A stretch of DNA of 64,000 nucleotides. Source: Cristatella mucedo (lineage: Eukaryota; Bryozoa; Phylactolaemata; Cristatellidae). The notes beneath the pieces are model-generated. The model was not told the origin of the DNA. It worked only from the letters and a program-made list of their open reading frames with translations, and ran no database searches. The stretch is taken from positions 532,501 to 596,500 of the forward strand of contig WPIO01000027.1 in assembly GCA_009760855.2 (NCBI GenBank). Direction: 5' to 3'. Of the stretch, positions 36,640 through 48,752 are shown one piece after another. How positions within the stretch are numbered: position 1 is the stretch's first letter; every line of letters starts with the position of its first letter. Position numbers and translations under genes: made by a program.

Positions 36640-39600
36640 CCTGGATTGTGTGGTAGGCGACAGATAAGTGTGCGGATCCTTAGCTTTTTAGTCTTTTTCG
36701 CTAGCCGGGTGCCCACTGGAGACTGTCTCGCTATCTCCTCACTGCTAAGATACGGCAGCAGCAACGGCTCAGTTAGAGATAATTCGGCTTCCCGGATTAA
36801 TGCCACACTATGCTTAACAAATATGAAATAAATTCTAATCCCATCACTTGAATTGGCCACGCTAAGAAGAATATTAAGGAACCAGAACTAGGTGCTCGAG
36901 TAAATGTGTGTGTCTGCGAGTTATCAGCCATTTTTGTTGTGGTGGCACTCGACATCTGTTTTATTATTAGGAAGACTTGAATGACTTTTGGAAGCAATGT
37001 GCAATATTTGTTAAGCTGCTTCTAGGTTACAACAATTAAGGTCAGCTTAGCCCACTGCAAAATGAATAAAGGTGGGCAGAGAGTTTTACTCGGTGTCACG
37101 ACTGATGGTAGAGGTCATTAAAGAGGTGCGTGATGCTAGACTCAAACATATCCCTAGAGGGCGGAGAAGCACCAGCATCTAACTGCTGGACTAAACAAAG
37201 TGCAGCTACTTATTATTCAGTTAGAAACACTACTTATCAGACTAGTAAATCGCTGTGTTTTTATTCTTGGATTTTCTGGTGTTTTACGAAGAGATGAACT
37301 TCGTTTGACATAATGAATTTTGTTACCAGAAGGAGGTATTTATACCACTAAGAGTGAAGGCATCAGCTTGGTTATAGTTTTGCTATTTATAATAATTTGG
37401 AGCTCATCAAAACTTTCAGTGTCTAATGCTCCTTAGTTCGCCCGCGTAAAAGTGTAATTTGTTTCCTGAACGATGTTGGAAACCAGGATTGAAATGGGTT
37501 CAGCTATAGGATTTCATTTATTCTACACAACGGTGCCATTGCACTTTATATTAAAATATGAAAGCTTATATTATTTCGAATTGTCATTTTAGGTTAGCAA
37601 AAATAATGCCAGAGTAATGATAAACAAGCTTAAATATGCATATCAAGACGGCATAAATTAGTTCAGCTAACTACACATTGTTTCCATTAACGTTTAATTT
37701 TCACTAAAATTCAGTAAACAGATTTGCGACACAATAATATCAACTTTTGAACAATAAAAATGGCAAAACTATTTTTAAGAAGACTTTTGCATATTTGAGC
37801 TTTGATCTAAACCAAGCTCACTGTTGAAGGCAGTCTACCCAGGAGGGTTGACTATAAACAAGTATACGTTATATTTTATGATCTCAATTACAATTATTCT
37901 TACACAGACAAAGAGCATTTAAATCAAAGCAGGATTAATAATTTTAAATAAAAAAGAGAAATTAAGTTAATAAACTCGCTACATATGATTGCTAAATCGT
38001 CGAGAACTGTGTGGCCAACTAGTGTTGATCGGTTTTTTAATTCAGTAGTTCGGTTAGTTTTGTAGACACTTTACTTCACAAACGCATGTTTTTAACCAGA
38101 AATCACGAGGCAGCGGGATAATGCAAGCATGATTTACCAAATGCACTTATTCTGGGTACGATTCGAATTAGGCTTCATTTGAGACGTTCTTTTCGTTTTG
38201 ATTTAATGATGCCAACTGTTAGTTGGGGATTTAAGTAGATTGAATGGGACATAACGAATCACAACTGGATCTTTTTTGACAAGCCGGGGGAGGTTCCCAA
38301 GACCTAGCACTCACGCACGCATGCATGGTCAGCATGCCAAATGCGGGAAATAGCATAAATACCTGAAGGCAGAGTGGCCTGGACCTCCGACGTCACAAGG
38401 ATCCATGCGTCGATGACATCCGCAGCCAGGAGCCTGTCAGATATGTCGGGCACAAAAGGCAACAGGTCTTTCAATTTGGGTATGTAAGAGAATGACCACT
38501 TACTGTCTTCGGTCTGGAGATGCGTGCAGGTGAAATCCTATGGCAGGTGAGAATATAAGACTGGCCGCTTTAAACTGCTGCTAGAGACTGAAGAAGGCGA
38601 CTACTGCAAGCGGAAAATGCACAGAGCATTTCTACAAAAACAAGTCACAGCGTAATTAACGGTTAAAGATAGTGACACCATTTAAGTTCATAGCATCTGG
38701 AACGAAATACTTCTTAAGAAGGCCAGATGAAACATTTTATATGAGATTGCGTCGTAACAGGTAAGACCCTTGACCTGAAGCTACAAGTTCATGATCATTT
38801 ATCAATGAACAAAGAGAAGGTCTACAATTTAGTGAAAATATCAAAAATTGAAGGTTATGTTTGCCGTATCCCTCAAACGATAAATAATTTAGAAAACAAG
38901 CTTGCGCAGAGAAATTTTATTTTTAGGAGTAAATAATTATTTGACAGTATGTAAGTTTGATTAAAGTTTAATTGCGATTATGCCGGTACTTTCACTACCC
39001 TGTACCCTTTGAGATATTAATTGTACAACTACGGTTGCACAATTTAGATGAGTGTCATAATAAAACCAGGAGAAATACTTTAGTATTTTGCAAATGTAGC
39101 TACAATATGCACTGAGATGAAATGCTCATGAAAAAGGTTTTGACCAGCACTTAATTTGAATACGAACGTGGCAGTGAGTCTCAGCAAAGGTCTTCCGGTC
39201 GCCTAGCCATTTCAGAGAGCCTCTGAGAAGCTACACACTTATAAGATAGGTGCTCGATGATAAATTGAATATCTCATGCCCACTACTTTCACTGGTACCC
39301 ACTATTTAATTTATTACAAATTTGAATGCATTTTTTGAATTCAGATTATAAGGATAGTTTAGCTTATACAGGATTGATAAAATTGAAGAGCTACAATTTA
39401 AGTTTTTATTACTTAAAACATTACGGCACCTTGAAATCAAGCTGGCTGTTCAAATCTATTTGATAAAAACATCAATAGGCATTCTAAATTCTAGGTTGAA
39501 GCTGGCTAGACGATGAATTCATATTGGCATTCTTGACGAAGCTGCAGTGGAGTCGATGCGAAAGGTTACTGCAGCTTCGACGGTACCTAAAGTTTGATTT

Positions 39601-42179
39601 ATGTTGTCAGTTTGGCGATGTTACATATTATAATGTGCTATTATAATAAATTTATAACCCCGCATTCTGGTTATAAACCTAACGCTAGACCTTCTGAGCC
39701 AAACTTGCACGCTTCCTCCTGCAAAACCATGAGCACTTCCTTTAGCAGAACGGGTTTTGCCATGTGAAGTAAAGGTATTGCTTGAAAGAGTGTGTTCTAA
39801 GTGGTGGCATCTGGCTTTAATTTTTATATGCGTCATTGCCAGGGGCACCTTCATACACAGCAAGTACCAAATAGACATTCTCTGTAGACAAAATGAGCTC
39901 AAACATGAACACTAAGGAGTCGGCAACCCTGGTGAAGTCTCTGATGAAAGAGCTCAAGACTCAACAGAGGCATTGCAACTGAGGAAGATATGCGTTACGT
40001 GATAATAGCAGATAAAAAGAGAGCACCCATTTGTTTTGAAAGCTAGGCTGCTATGCACACAAGCTATTGCTATTTGTGTTGGCTCTCTCCCTCTCCCCAT
40101 CACACCCTCTCTCTCTCTCTCTCTCTCTCTTTCTATTTCTCTATCTATCTTTATCTCTATCTTTTTATCTCTCTGTCTCTCTCTTTCTATTTCTCAGTAT
40201 GGAGGCAATAGGTCCCAAGAGTGCACATGACCGAAGGAGACATGGTGCATGATAATTTAGACTTGCCCACATTTTGTGTGGCGTTCCGTCGTTCTTGGAA
40301 AAAAACTGAGCAACAAACCATCAGCCTTCATTAATTTAAATGTACCCACATTTTGCTCAGCGTTCCATTGTTCTCAGAAAGAAACTGCACAACCAGTCAT
40401 CTGCCTTTAATAAGCTGCAAAGCTTACCACGCTGAGCTAGTTTTAGGGCAGAATTTCTTGATGAAAATGGCATTGGCTAAACTTTAATATGGCGCTTCGA
40501 TAGCCTCAAAGTAGCTGCTAGTCTAATTGGTAGTTGATCTCTTTTGAGAACCTACGTCATCACGTTTGGATTCTGTGTGCTTTGCAACCACCATGTTCGT
40601 GCAAGGCCAATAGCTTCTCACCACATATTTCTGTAGATACTCAGGTCTGTAAAGTCTGCCTGTCAGTGTGCTGCTGCAAGAGAGTGGCTGCTAATGCCAG
40701 CCTTTCAATAAAGGCAATGCACTAGCCTTGTAAAAACCACGGTAACCAAGCATCAAGGCGACATCTGTGCTCTCTAAGCAATTTTAAAGCGACCAATAAT
40801 TCTTTTTAAGATCAATTTAATGGTCGAGACATTGCAGCCAGAGCTCAAAAGGTGTCTAATTTTTTTCAGCGGCTACCCCGATAAGCGCATGGTTAGGTGA
40901 ACAACTTCTTCAGCATGTAAGGAGGACATTAAAGCTCACTGACTTGTTTGTGACTGTGACTAGTCCAAGCAAAACCTGGATTGTCATCCTGGTCATTCTT
41001 AATTTCCACGCTCTTTGAATGCATGTATCGCTTAAAACTAATGTGCATGCTCCTGACGGAGTGAGGTGCATGCAAATCTTTCGTTGATGTACTTCGAAAG
41101 CTGTTTCCGTCCCTATATCGGTCATGCCTTGATACCCCTACAACGAGTGGGGTATTTATCACAAGCCATGATCATCGCTTTGAACATTTCTTTCGTAACT
41201 ACCTTTGTCAAAGCTCTACCTATTGTTCGGTTAAAGAGACTCCAGTGTGGAATAGAGTTTTTCCAAATAGTCCAACACGTGCACAAACTCCCTTCAAAAG
41301 ATGAGCACATGGTGACCCTAGCGATTCACATATGCATAGTAGCTGAACGGCACTACAAATTGCTAAAAGCTAGAATCTAAGACTTCCATGACTATCAGAA
41401 TAGGGTTGATGTCAAATAAGTCCTCTTATGCTTCTATTGGTGCTTCACAATTAGGTGAACTCGATACATTGTTTTTGGTCGCACCGGGCAGCATTTACAA
41501 GCAGATTTTCTAATAAAACGTGGTCAGAGACCAAACATAAGCTGAAACTACTATTTAGGTGGCTTAGACAATGATAATGGATATAGTGACCAGTGTAACT
41601 TGGAGCTTCGGTGCCCACCATTCGAGATCTGAGATAGAAAGTCTTAAGTTTTTGCGATGTAATTGTCCTAGAAGGATTATTTCACTATGTAAGCGTCTCG
41701 ATAATAGCTACTTAACCCGTCGGGAAATATTTGCTTAAAGTAATCACAGCAGTCACTTAGAAGTCTCCGATCAATACCAAAGCAGCATTCAATGCAATTA
41801 GACACTTTAAAAATCACTTTGGTAAAGCAACGAAAATTAGTTGTGGTTCTGATTCATCTAGAAAAAGCTGGCAACGGTAAGTATATATAAAAACAAGCCC
41901 ACTTTCTCAGATGCTCGTCAAAAATGAAGAGTCAGTAACAGTTATAAATAAATTAATAACATTAATTTTACTAAAGATTATATGGCTATTGCATGGTGAG
42001 AGCTAAATCTCTTGCTTGACACTGTGCATGGGCTCACAGGAAATGTTTCACTTGATTAACGACCGGTGCATGCTCGACTACGGGGCTTCTAAGATACATG
42101 ACGTTTTGCATGGCGAAAGCCTCTGATCTGATGAACCTATTTTAATAGTTGTGATTTAAATATAACCATGTTTGTGGAA
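36640..42179. other. Interior of the large HYKK intron, unassigned
   Basis: AT-rich, with a (CT)n tract at about 40100-40196. Open frames at 39621-39902 and 40910-41380 have no recognised domain. No HYKK exon was found here. Confidence 0.45.
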
Positions 42180-42260
42180 GATCGAGATTGTCAGTCGGTC
42201 AGTGAGTTCCGGGAGCAGCATGCACGGGGACTGAGGGTATGGTCTCCAAAGCATGTGAAA
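42180..42260 (-). mobile_element. LINE A sliver
   Basis: AGTCGGTCAGTGAGTTCCGG and ATGGTCTCCAAAGCATGTG match the antisense W-N-S-L-P region of LINE A. Confidence 0.45.
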
Positions 42261-43899
42261 TGTAATATCACTCCAAGGTCGCCGCCACTGAGTGCACAGA
42301 CGCTCAGTTGAGCGACTAGTCTCCACGGAGTGGCCAGTGCAAGCAGAGGCCCTAAGTATTTAAAGCTGGTCAGGGGAAGCGTGAGAATTAAAAGAACTCA
42401 CACCCTTTAAGTCTCAGCTGAAGATGCATCCGTTCAAGTCAGCTTTCCCTTCACCCAAGTGAACTTGCCTTTTTGGTTCTGTTGTGCTTTATGCAAGCAC
42501 CTGTGCATGACCAAGTTAGCGTTACAAGCAGTAGTTGCAACTTAGCACAGTGGCTACGAGCGAGTCCGTTTTTTCTTCCTAACATGCTGTCCTAACCAAC
42601 TAGGTAGTGCTTGCTCTTGCTTGATACCGCGAAGATCCACAACGCTTGGATACTGATTCTCTTGCAGCGAGTTGCAATAAGCACAGATACACAGATAGAG
42701 ACAAAGCTCTCACAGAGAGCTCTGCAAGAGACAGACATATTAGCATAATTCGGAGAGTTCAATGCGACAATACAGCATGCAGCAGTGGTCACTGAAATAG
42801 TCCTTCATGATTTGTAATCGGAGCAAATTCATTAAGGAGAAAGAAACTCGTGCACAATGTCCAGCAAGTAACAAATGCAAAGGGGAATTATCCAATTAAT
42901 TACGTATGAAAATAATTGATGACAATGCACATTTTTATATTTATTTTTTGAAAATATATACATTTTTTGACAGGTCTCACTAAACAAACTGCTTCACATT
43001 AGAAATCCCGTCGTATCGCGAGCTCTTCAGGCCCCAGTCAAGTGGCTTGTCCCCTAAAACTTACAGCCTCTTGGAGAACTTGCCCTCAAATAATATGCTT
43101 CCAAAGTCCACAGGTAAAAATAGATTTACGAATGTCATCTCTGAAGTTTTACGACATTCAAAAAATTTTGTTAACGAGCCTGCGTCTCGCAGTAACTAGC
43201 ACTTCCCAGTGAACTGTTTATGTCTGTCGTCTTGTGCTTCTATTCACTGCTAGCATCTTAACGAAGAGCATGAGCGACATGCGTGTATAGCTCTTTCTTC
43301 TAGCGAGCTTTTAAGTGGTTACTTCTGCAACCTTCATAGCATTACACTAACCAGGTTTCAAGCTAACTAAGGCCGTAAGTGGCCTCTGGGGTTCTCTATA
43401 ATCCTTGACCCATGATATGTGCGTTCTTTATTAATATATCTTACTCGTCAGTTGTTGTAGATTATTGCTTCTCTTGCAGCTGCTTGTAAAGTATCAGGAT
43501 AAAGATTTTGCGTACTTTGGCAGCAATACAAAAGGCTAGGTTATGTTTTGATTAGTATTGCCCCTTTACGTGTAGAAAGTAAGGCTGTCAAATCAGCCGG
43601 CCTTTATTTTAATTAACTATCTTTAGCCAAACTGCTGAAGTTAAACCAGTAATTAGTTAAGGATCACGTTCATAACAAAACTTATCTGGCGCTCTTCAGT
43701 TTAAGCATGACTTCACTTTGAAACAAAACTAATCAATCAGTGTAAAACCCGAATGAAATAAAGCAGCCGTTTTGGTAAACGTATTTTTGCAAATAATCTT
43801 TTTCAAAAACTTATAAGCACAATCTCGATAGAATTGTCATAATTCATTGCATACTACGTGCTAGGTAGTGTACACATTTTGCAAGTGCTACAAAGTCAC
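42261..43899. other. HYKK intron, unassigned
   Basis: AT-rich with no repeat or exon recognised. Confidence 0.45.
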
Positions 43900-44031
43900 C
43901 GGCTTGCTGTTTTGATAGATGAGTGCGTTTGAAAACGCTTTTCTTTATGATAATCTCGGCTGACATTGTTTGCAGGGCAGCTTGCTCAGAAGGATCAAGG
44001 TAATTAGCGTATACATATATTAGTGCATTTT
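43900..44031 (-). CDS. HYKK: Hydroxylysine kinase-like, probable exon 5 (5' boundary uncertain)
   Basis: This open stretch contains YANYLDPSEQAALQTMSAE, then IIIKKSVFKRTHLSKQQ. It fits the family segment between the W-[DN]-L motif and the catalytic loop (helix of the form ...REIVEHVI..FKEEV...L). Its donor GCC G|GTGACT is phase 1, and joining it to the last exon gives HLSKQQAEPIHGDFN, which matches family spacing before HGD. The 5' end is weak: an in-frame TGA lies just upstream of 44041 and the only usable AG (before 44031) lacks a pyrimidine tract. The preceding exon (expected W-[DN]-L motif) was not found. The exon could therefore be real with an unusual acceptor, or partly decayed. Confidence 0.5.
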
Positions 44032-44544
44032 CTTTGATCATTCAGTGAGCTCCTGTTTACTAAAGAGGTGCGGGTTACCACATTAGAGATCCAAAACAGA
44101 AGTGAAACAATGTGTGGAGAAGGTCATACACATCGCATCCACTCGCATACACACACAAAACTATCGCGCTAGGATCTTATGGGAATAATTCTTACAAGCC
44201 ACATAATTTTTTAAAGAGGCTAACCATTTCGAAGATGTAAGTAGACTGGAAGGTCCATAACCATTTGCAGCAACCGCACCAGCACTGCCCGAATATACAG
44301 TCGACTGACTATCGCTACGTTCTTAGGCGCTCCGACCGCTCTGAGCGTAATGCGAATGCCCAGCCATGTACTTAAGTTTAGTAACTCTGTGCAATACATA
44401 CGGAGAACTTTTATAACTTGTGTTTCAGAGCGCTGTGTATAGCCTTGGTAAAAGTCATTTGGATTATTTTTGCATATTCACCACTATGTCTGAACGACTC
44501 AAGCACCGTTGCTGCAGCCACTGCTACTTGTAGCGTGTAGGCTA

Positions 44545-44695
44545 TGATAGCGCCGGAGGAAAAATGCTTGCTCTCCACGACTGGGTTGTGGGTTTGAATC
44601 CGGCACTGGGCGATTCTTTATTGGCAGATGCAAGCAGGGGTAATAGCTAAAGCTCTTCTGTCACTGTACAAAAGAGGCTGTTAAAGCAGCTTAAA
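44545..44695 (+). mobile_element. SINE D copy
   Basis: CTTGCTCTCCACGACTGGG, GTGGGTTTGAATCCGGCACT (B-box), ATTCTTTATTGGCAGATGCA, then CTTCTGTCACTGTACAAAAG with AGGCTGTTAAAGCAGC. Confidence 0.8.
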
Positions 44696-44977
44696 AGTCT
44701 TTTAGCCCAGAGATACGTCAGTATTGTTTTTTTTAATTTATTACTTAGATTAAAAATGCATGCTTTAATGAAACAATGTCGACTACGCTGGTGCAGAGAA
44801 AAGGTGAACAGCTAATTCCAGAGCTGGTAAGGCTTATGCATACCACTTCCCAAATATTTTCAGTGAGATGCTTATTTCTTCACCTGAATATTTAAAAAAA
44901 AGTTGTCCTATAGCTGTGAGCCATCTAGCTTTCGTAAATAGGAGAAGTCAAATTCGTGAATTAGTTATAAAAATACT

Positions 44978-45062
44978 AGCTGATTCAACAGCCTCTTTTA
45001 TACAGCGACAAACAAGCCTTTAGGGGTATCATCACCACTTGCAGCTGCAATATAGTATTGCC
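44978..45062 (-). mobile_element. SINE D 3' fragment
   Basis: Reverse complement gives TATTGCAGCTGCAAGTGGTG and CGCTGTATAAAAGAGGCTGT ending AATCAGC. It directly abuts a LINE A 3' end. Confidence 0.7.
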
Positions 45063-45360
45063 GACTTCTGTCACGACATCCCCTGACTTGACGACATATA
45101 AGAAGAAATTGAAAACTCCAATTTATGACAGCATTTAGTGGGTCCCTATGATTGATCTTTAATGTGCCTATGCGTGCTGACACTATTGCATGCTGCTACT
45201 AACCACCCTTGCATGCTAACCCTGTGCATGTCACCCCTAATCATGTCATTCATGTTGCTTTTTAAGCATGCTGCTTCTCACAATTCGATCGCGTTTCCTT
45301 TGCTGCAGATTTAAAGTGTCTAGAAAGAGATTGATCACTCTGAGGGCGCTTTGCAAAGTT
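45062..45360 (+). mobile_element. LINE A 3' end, first of a tandem pair
   Basis: ACTTCTGTCACGACATCCCC, TTAGTGGGTCCCTATGATTG, ACCCTGTGCATGTCACCCCT and the terminal GATCACTCTGAGGGCGCTTT without an ATT tail. Confidence 0.8.
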
Positions 45361-45602
45361 GATCCTTGCGATCGTCCTTCGTGTGCTTATACGTGCTGAC
45401 ACTGTGCATGCTGCCACTAACCACATTGGCATGCTGACCCTGTGCACGTCACCCCTAATCACGTCATTCATGTTCCTTATCAAGCATGATATTGCTCTCC
45501 ATTCAATTGCGTTTCCCTTTGCAGCAGATGTAAAGCACCTAGAAAGAGATTGAGTTCTCTGAGGGCGCTTTATCCAGTGCATTATTATTATTATTATTAT
45601 TA
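45361..45602 (+). mobile_element. LINE A 3' end, second of a tandem pair, with (ATT)n tail
   Basis: Repeats the same 3'UTR (CTGACACTGTGCATGCTGCC, ACCCTGTGCACGTCACCCCT), ends GAGTTCTCTGAGGGCGCTTT and carries a clean (ATT)n tail. Confidence 0.85.
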
Positions 45603-45621
45603 TTGTCATCATCACCCTCTG

Positions 45622-45707
45622 CAGAATTCGAACTCACGAGCTCGGTCCTGAGGTTATGAAAGACAGCCGCCTCACCTAGTGTGCCAACGCGGCTCACCAA
45701 AAAATTA
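45622..45707 (-). other. tRNA-like segment (SINE head or tRNA relic)
   Basis: The minus strand reads GGTGAGCCGCGTTGGCACAC then GTGAGTTCGAATTCTGCAG, with A-box- and B-box-like blocks at tRNA-like spacing. No clean acceptor stem closes, so a working tRNA is unlikely. It faces the LINE A (ATT)n tail. Confidence 0.45.
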
Positions 45708-45929
45708 AGGAAACACCCAAAGACCTAGTCGTCAGATTATTTTGCCCAGAGAAGCATCGTTCCGAGAGCAGGATTTTTTATGCACCTACATTTGAGAATG
45801 TAGCAAATATGGCGGCCATTTTCACGGCATCTCACAAGCCCTCTCGGCTAGTTCTAGCGATGGGACAGATTCACCAGCTCACTTCTTACAGTCGTAGGGA
45901 GCAGTGGCTAGACTGGACTGTAGATATAC

Positions 45930-46066
45930 CTCCAGACATCGCCGCAACCTTCCGAGGTATGCTCCTGCTTCCCTCATAAGACCGGCTGTTATCGGAACTT
46001 GAGAAAGCACGTCTCCGTCAATGAAGCCACAGAGTCTGACGACGCAATCGGCTGTGGTCAGGTCGG
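45930..46066 (-). CDS. HYKK: Hydroxylysine kinase-like, exon 3
   Basis: 137 bases encoding DLTTADCVVRLCGFIDGD then VLSQVPITAGLMREAGAYLG and RLRRCLE. It matches the hinge and first helix of the C-lobe (family pattern VRLLxYLPG...PxxxxLLxExGxxLxxLxxxL). The acceptor TATATTTCAG precedes 46066, and CC joins the exon 2 G to make GCC, keeping frame. The donor GAG|GTATAT after 45930 is phase 0. Exons 1-3 together give exactly 157 codons with no stop. Intron 2 is only 131 bp, unlike the giant flanking introns. Confidence 0.85.
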
Positions 46067-46197
46067 CTGAAATATACAATGATGTAGAGTATAAGTCTGC
46101 AGGACGCTCAGGAGCCAACGGCTATAGCAAGTAGCGCAGTCTTCCGACCATGCAGTGAACGAGATGAGAAGCTTACTAATTGCCCAGTGGTCCTTAC

Positions 46198-46305
46198 CGG
46201 TCTGAAAAGCTTGCACGTGATAGTAACGGCCGTCTACTGTCTTTATCGGCTCAGGACAGACGAAGCCCTTCGACCTTGCATGCAGCATCATGTTAATCTG
46301 AGCCT
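46198..46305 (-). CDS. HYKK: Hydroxylysine kinase-like, exon 2
   Basis: 108 bases encoding EAQINMMLHARSKGF, then VCPEPIKTVDGRYYHVQ and AFQT. It matches the family segment after the Lys strand, where the conserved Glu of EAQ pairs with the catalytic Lys and the GFVCPEP...VDG stretch follows. The acceptor ATAATTTCAG precedes 46305; AG joins the exon 1 G to make GAG (Glu). The donor G|GTAAGGA after 46198 is strong and phase 1. Intron 1 is about 5.7 kb and holds a LINE B copy at 50038-50345, SINEs and the 47.7-48.0 kb microsatellite. Confidence 0.85.
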
Positions 46306-47339
46306 CTGAAATTATCGCAAAGCAAACGTAGCATCCTAAACGAGTCGATTTTGGAGCCGCGCCCGTGCGAATCAGTACAACTTCAAACGCAAGAAAAATG
46401 CGCCCATTCAAGGCGCTATGAACGAGAACGACAAGAGCAGGATATCATTAGAGGTCAGTTGCTCTCGACCGAAGACAGCTCGGCTTAGAACTGGATCCAA
46501 AGACTCTTCGAGGACATAGAAGAAGGTGCCGAACGAGGATTCAACGTTGGCAGTGATAGCCTGTGAACTGGGTGCCGAGCTTCGTAGCAATGATGTGTCT
46601 AGTCATATCCGGTCCTGCGAATGTCAACTGACACCAGCAGACCCCTGACGTTCCCGAAAGTGCTCTCATTGAGTAGTCTTTACTGAAGAAGCTGCCTAAA
46701 GGCCGGCACAGTTCTTATCGGTCTCAAGTAACTAGAGATGGCTGAACGATAGGCCATTAGTAATAGTTAAATAGGTGTGTGCGTTATCTTGACCGAGGTG
46801 AGCTTACCACATCGTGTGTAGGAGAATAGCTGACCCTGGACCAAACTAGGCAGCTTGGGCTTTGAAGCCTGCCTGTATGAAGACCCAAATAGCTATTCGA
46901 TCCACATTGCAGCGTGACAGAAGCATGCCACAGCATGCTCGAAACCCTGTTGCCATTGGGAAGTTGTCCAGTGGTAATGTGCTTGCAACCACGGAACCTT
47001 AACCGTGCTTAGAGCCATCCAGTAGCCAATTCCTCGTTGCCCTAAGCAAGGAGCTGGGTGAAATCCAATGATCTCCTTCGATAGAGATAATTCCCTGAAA
47101 GATATTGATTTGCACAAAGCATACTAACATCAGAAACAATACCATAGTTGCCCTTCCTGCTTAATCATTCTGACACATCTATCCTCTTTCACGTGACGCT
47201 AAACGCAGCCTCTGGCAATAGTCTATGTGATTTTTCTAGAAGGATTGAGCACAATGTCCGCCTTCGCTAACATAACCAACGGTTTAACGAAATATATATA
47301 TATATAAGCTGATATAAAAGCCTGAGTATTTAAGTGTCA
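46306..47339. other. HYKK intron 1, proximal part
   Basis: A minus-strand 60-aa frame at 46408-46590 (AITANVESSFGTFFYVLEES) is open but does not match the kinase family. Nothing else recognised. Confidence 0.4.
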
Positions 47340-47470
47340 AATGAACCTCAACAGCTATTACTGCCGCTTGCAGCAGACAATATTGGATTGCCCGTCAGAG
47401 GATTCGAACCCCCACAACCTTAGTGGGGAAGAGGGAGTGCCTTACTACCAGGGCTATCTTGATCATACTA
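47340..47470 (-). mobile_element. SINE D copy
   Basis: The reverse complement holds TGTGGGGGTTCGAATCCTCT (B-box), GGGCAATCCAATATTGTCTG and CTGCAAGCGGCAGTAATAGC. Confidence 0.7.
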
Positions 47471-47739
47471 AGTCGTTAACAATAGATGGAATTACGTAGC
47501 AAAAGCTTGAAAAGCTTACTGGCAATCAGTAACGATCGTCCGTCGACTAGCATATGGGCGTTATTTAGGTTTTATCAATCCATGCAGTAGATTGCAGTGC
47601 ATTGCACGAGAATGCACGTGCATAACAAAATGAAATTATGTGGGGGCACTTTGAACTGAATATATTTCTGTAAGCAATATAAATTAGACTTTCGCATAAA
47701 CGACTTAATGACGATCTACACTGGATTAAAGTTTATTAC

Positions 47740-47742
<3 letters not shown>

Positions 47743-47782
<40 letters not shown>

Positions 47783-47860
47783 ACAAATATATATATATAT
47801 ATATATATATATTTGTACACACGCATACATATATATATATATATATATTTGTACACACAC

Positions 47861-47955
<95 letters not shown>

Positions 47956-47966
47956 TGTGTGTGTGT

Positions 47967-47999
<33 letters not shown>

Positions 48000-48000
48000 T
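47743..48000. repeat. Composite (TA)n / TGTGTACAAA inverted blocks / (GTGC)n / (GT)n
   Basis: TA runs are separated by GTGTGTACAAATATAT and its inverse ATATATTTGTACACAC, repeated, then a run of about ten GCGT units and a GT run. The frames are only Tyr-Ile, Cys-Val-Arg-Ala or Thr-His repeats. Confidence 0.95.
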
Positions 48001-48659
48001 GTATTGCCCAGGCCATTTCGGGTGATTGCTGTGCATTTTACGAATTTCCTAAGCAAAGATAATTTCTTTAAGTGCAACTGTAACACAATCGACCGTCATA
48101 TGCAAAAAGGCACTTTTCACACATGCTGCCATCGGTTTAGCTGGGGAATGCTGTGCATTGTGGTATTGGCTCGGGCCGCTGCAATGTATTTCAGCGAACT
48201 ACGTGAGAGCTCGGCTGCAGAATGCCACAAAATTGTTGGTGTGCACATAATTTATAGTCTATTTTTAGATTTTAAACTAGTTAAAGCTTTGCACAGCTGA
48301 TTCGCAGTGGACCCGAGGAGGTGGTGGACGTGAACTAACGGGAATTTCGGGACATGTCTCTGTCTTTGCAGCTCATTAGCATGAGTGAGCATGTCCGAAA
48401 TCGAGTTAAATTTGATGGATACATAAAATCAAAGATGCGAAACAATATCCATTCTGAACTTCAGCTCGGCAATGCCTGTCGTGCTTAGCCACTTTAGAGT
48501 GGATTGCAGCGGATTATGGTAATTCTTCGAACCCATTTCCGCCCCATACACCATGGACCGGCAAGTTTTTGCAGCAATGAATCGGAGAACACGGAGCTAA
48601 GTGAGCCGAGTGTCAGCTGACCTATCACAGACAGCGACGAGAAACATAGCAACGAAGAA
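48001..48659. other. Unassigned DNA in HYKK intron 1
   Basis: No exon or repeat recognised. Confidence 0.4.
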
Positions 48660-48752
48660 AGCTACTTAGCACCACGCTGCCGAAACTCAAGAGAAACGTC
48701 GAATACGACAAAACCTACTGGAAAGTAAAAACAAACGGGAAGAGACTGGAGG
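48660..48752 (+). other. Exon-like cassette, copy 2
   Basis: Open as HHAAETQEKRRIRQNLLESK then NKREETG, ending at the donor-like GGAG|GTAAGATTCGA. It is homologous to 4628-4772 (AEAQQKRHMRQSL) and shares the sequence after the donor. Copy 1 has about 70 extra bases in the middle. It lies antisense to HYKK inside its intron 1. Confidence 0.4.

Noticed and set aside
44070-44120. FWISNV stretch on the minus strand as the missing HYKK exon
   Set aside because: Only loosely resembles the W-[DN]-L motif, lies too close to exon 5 for a normal intron and does not give a consistent splice pair.
46408-46590. 60-aa minus-strand frame as an upstream HYKK exon
   Set aside because: Exons 1 and 2 join in phase directly and the frame does not match the kinase family between them.
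47708-48300. Tyr-Ile, Cys-Val and Thr-His repeat proteins on both strands
   Set aside because: Translations of the composite TA/GT microsatellite.
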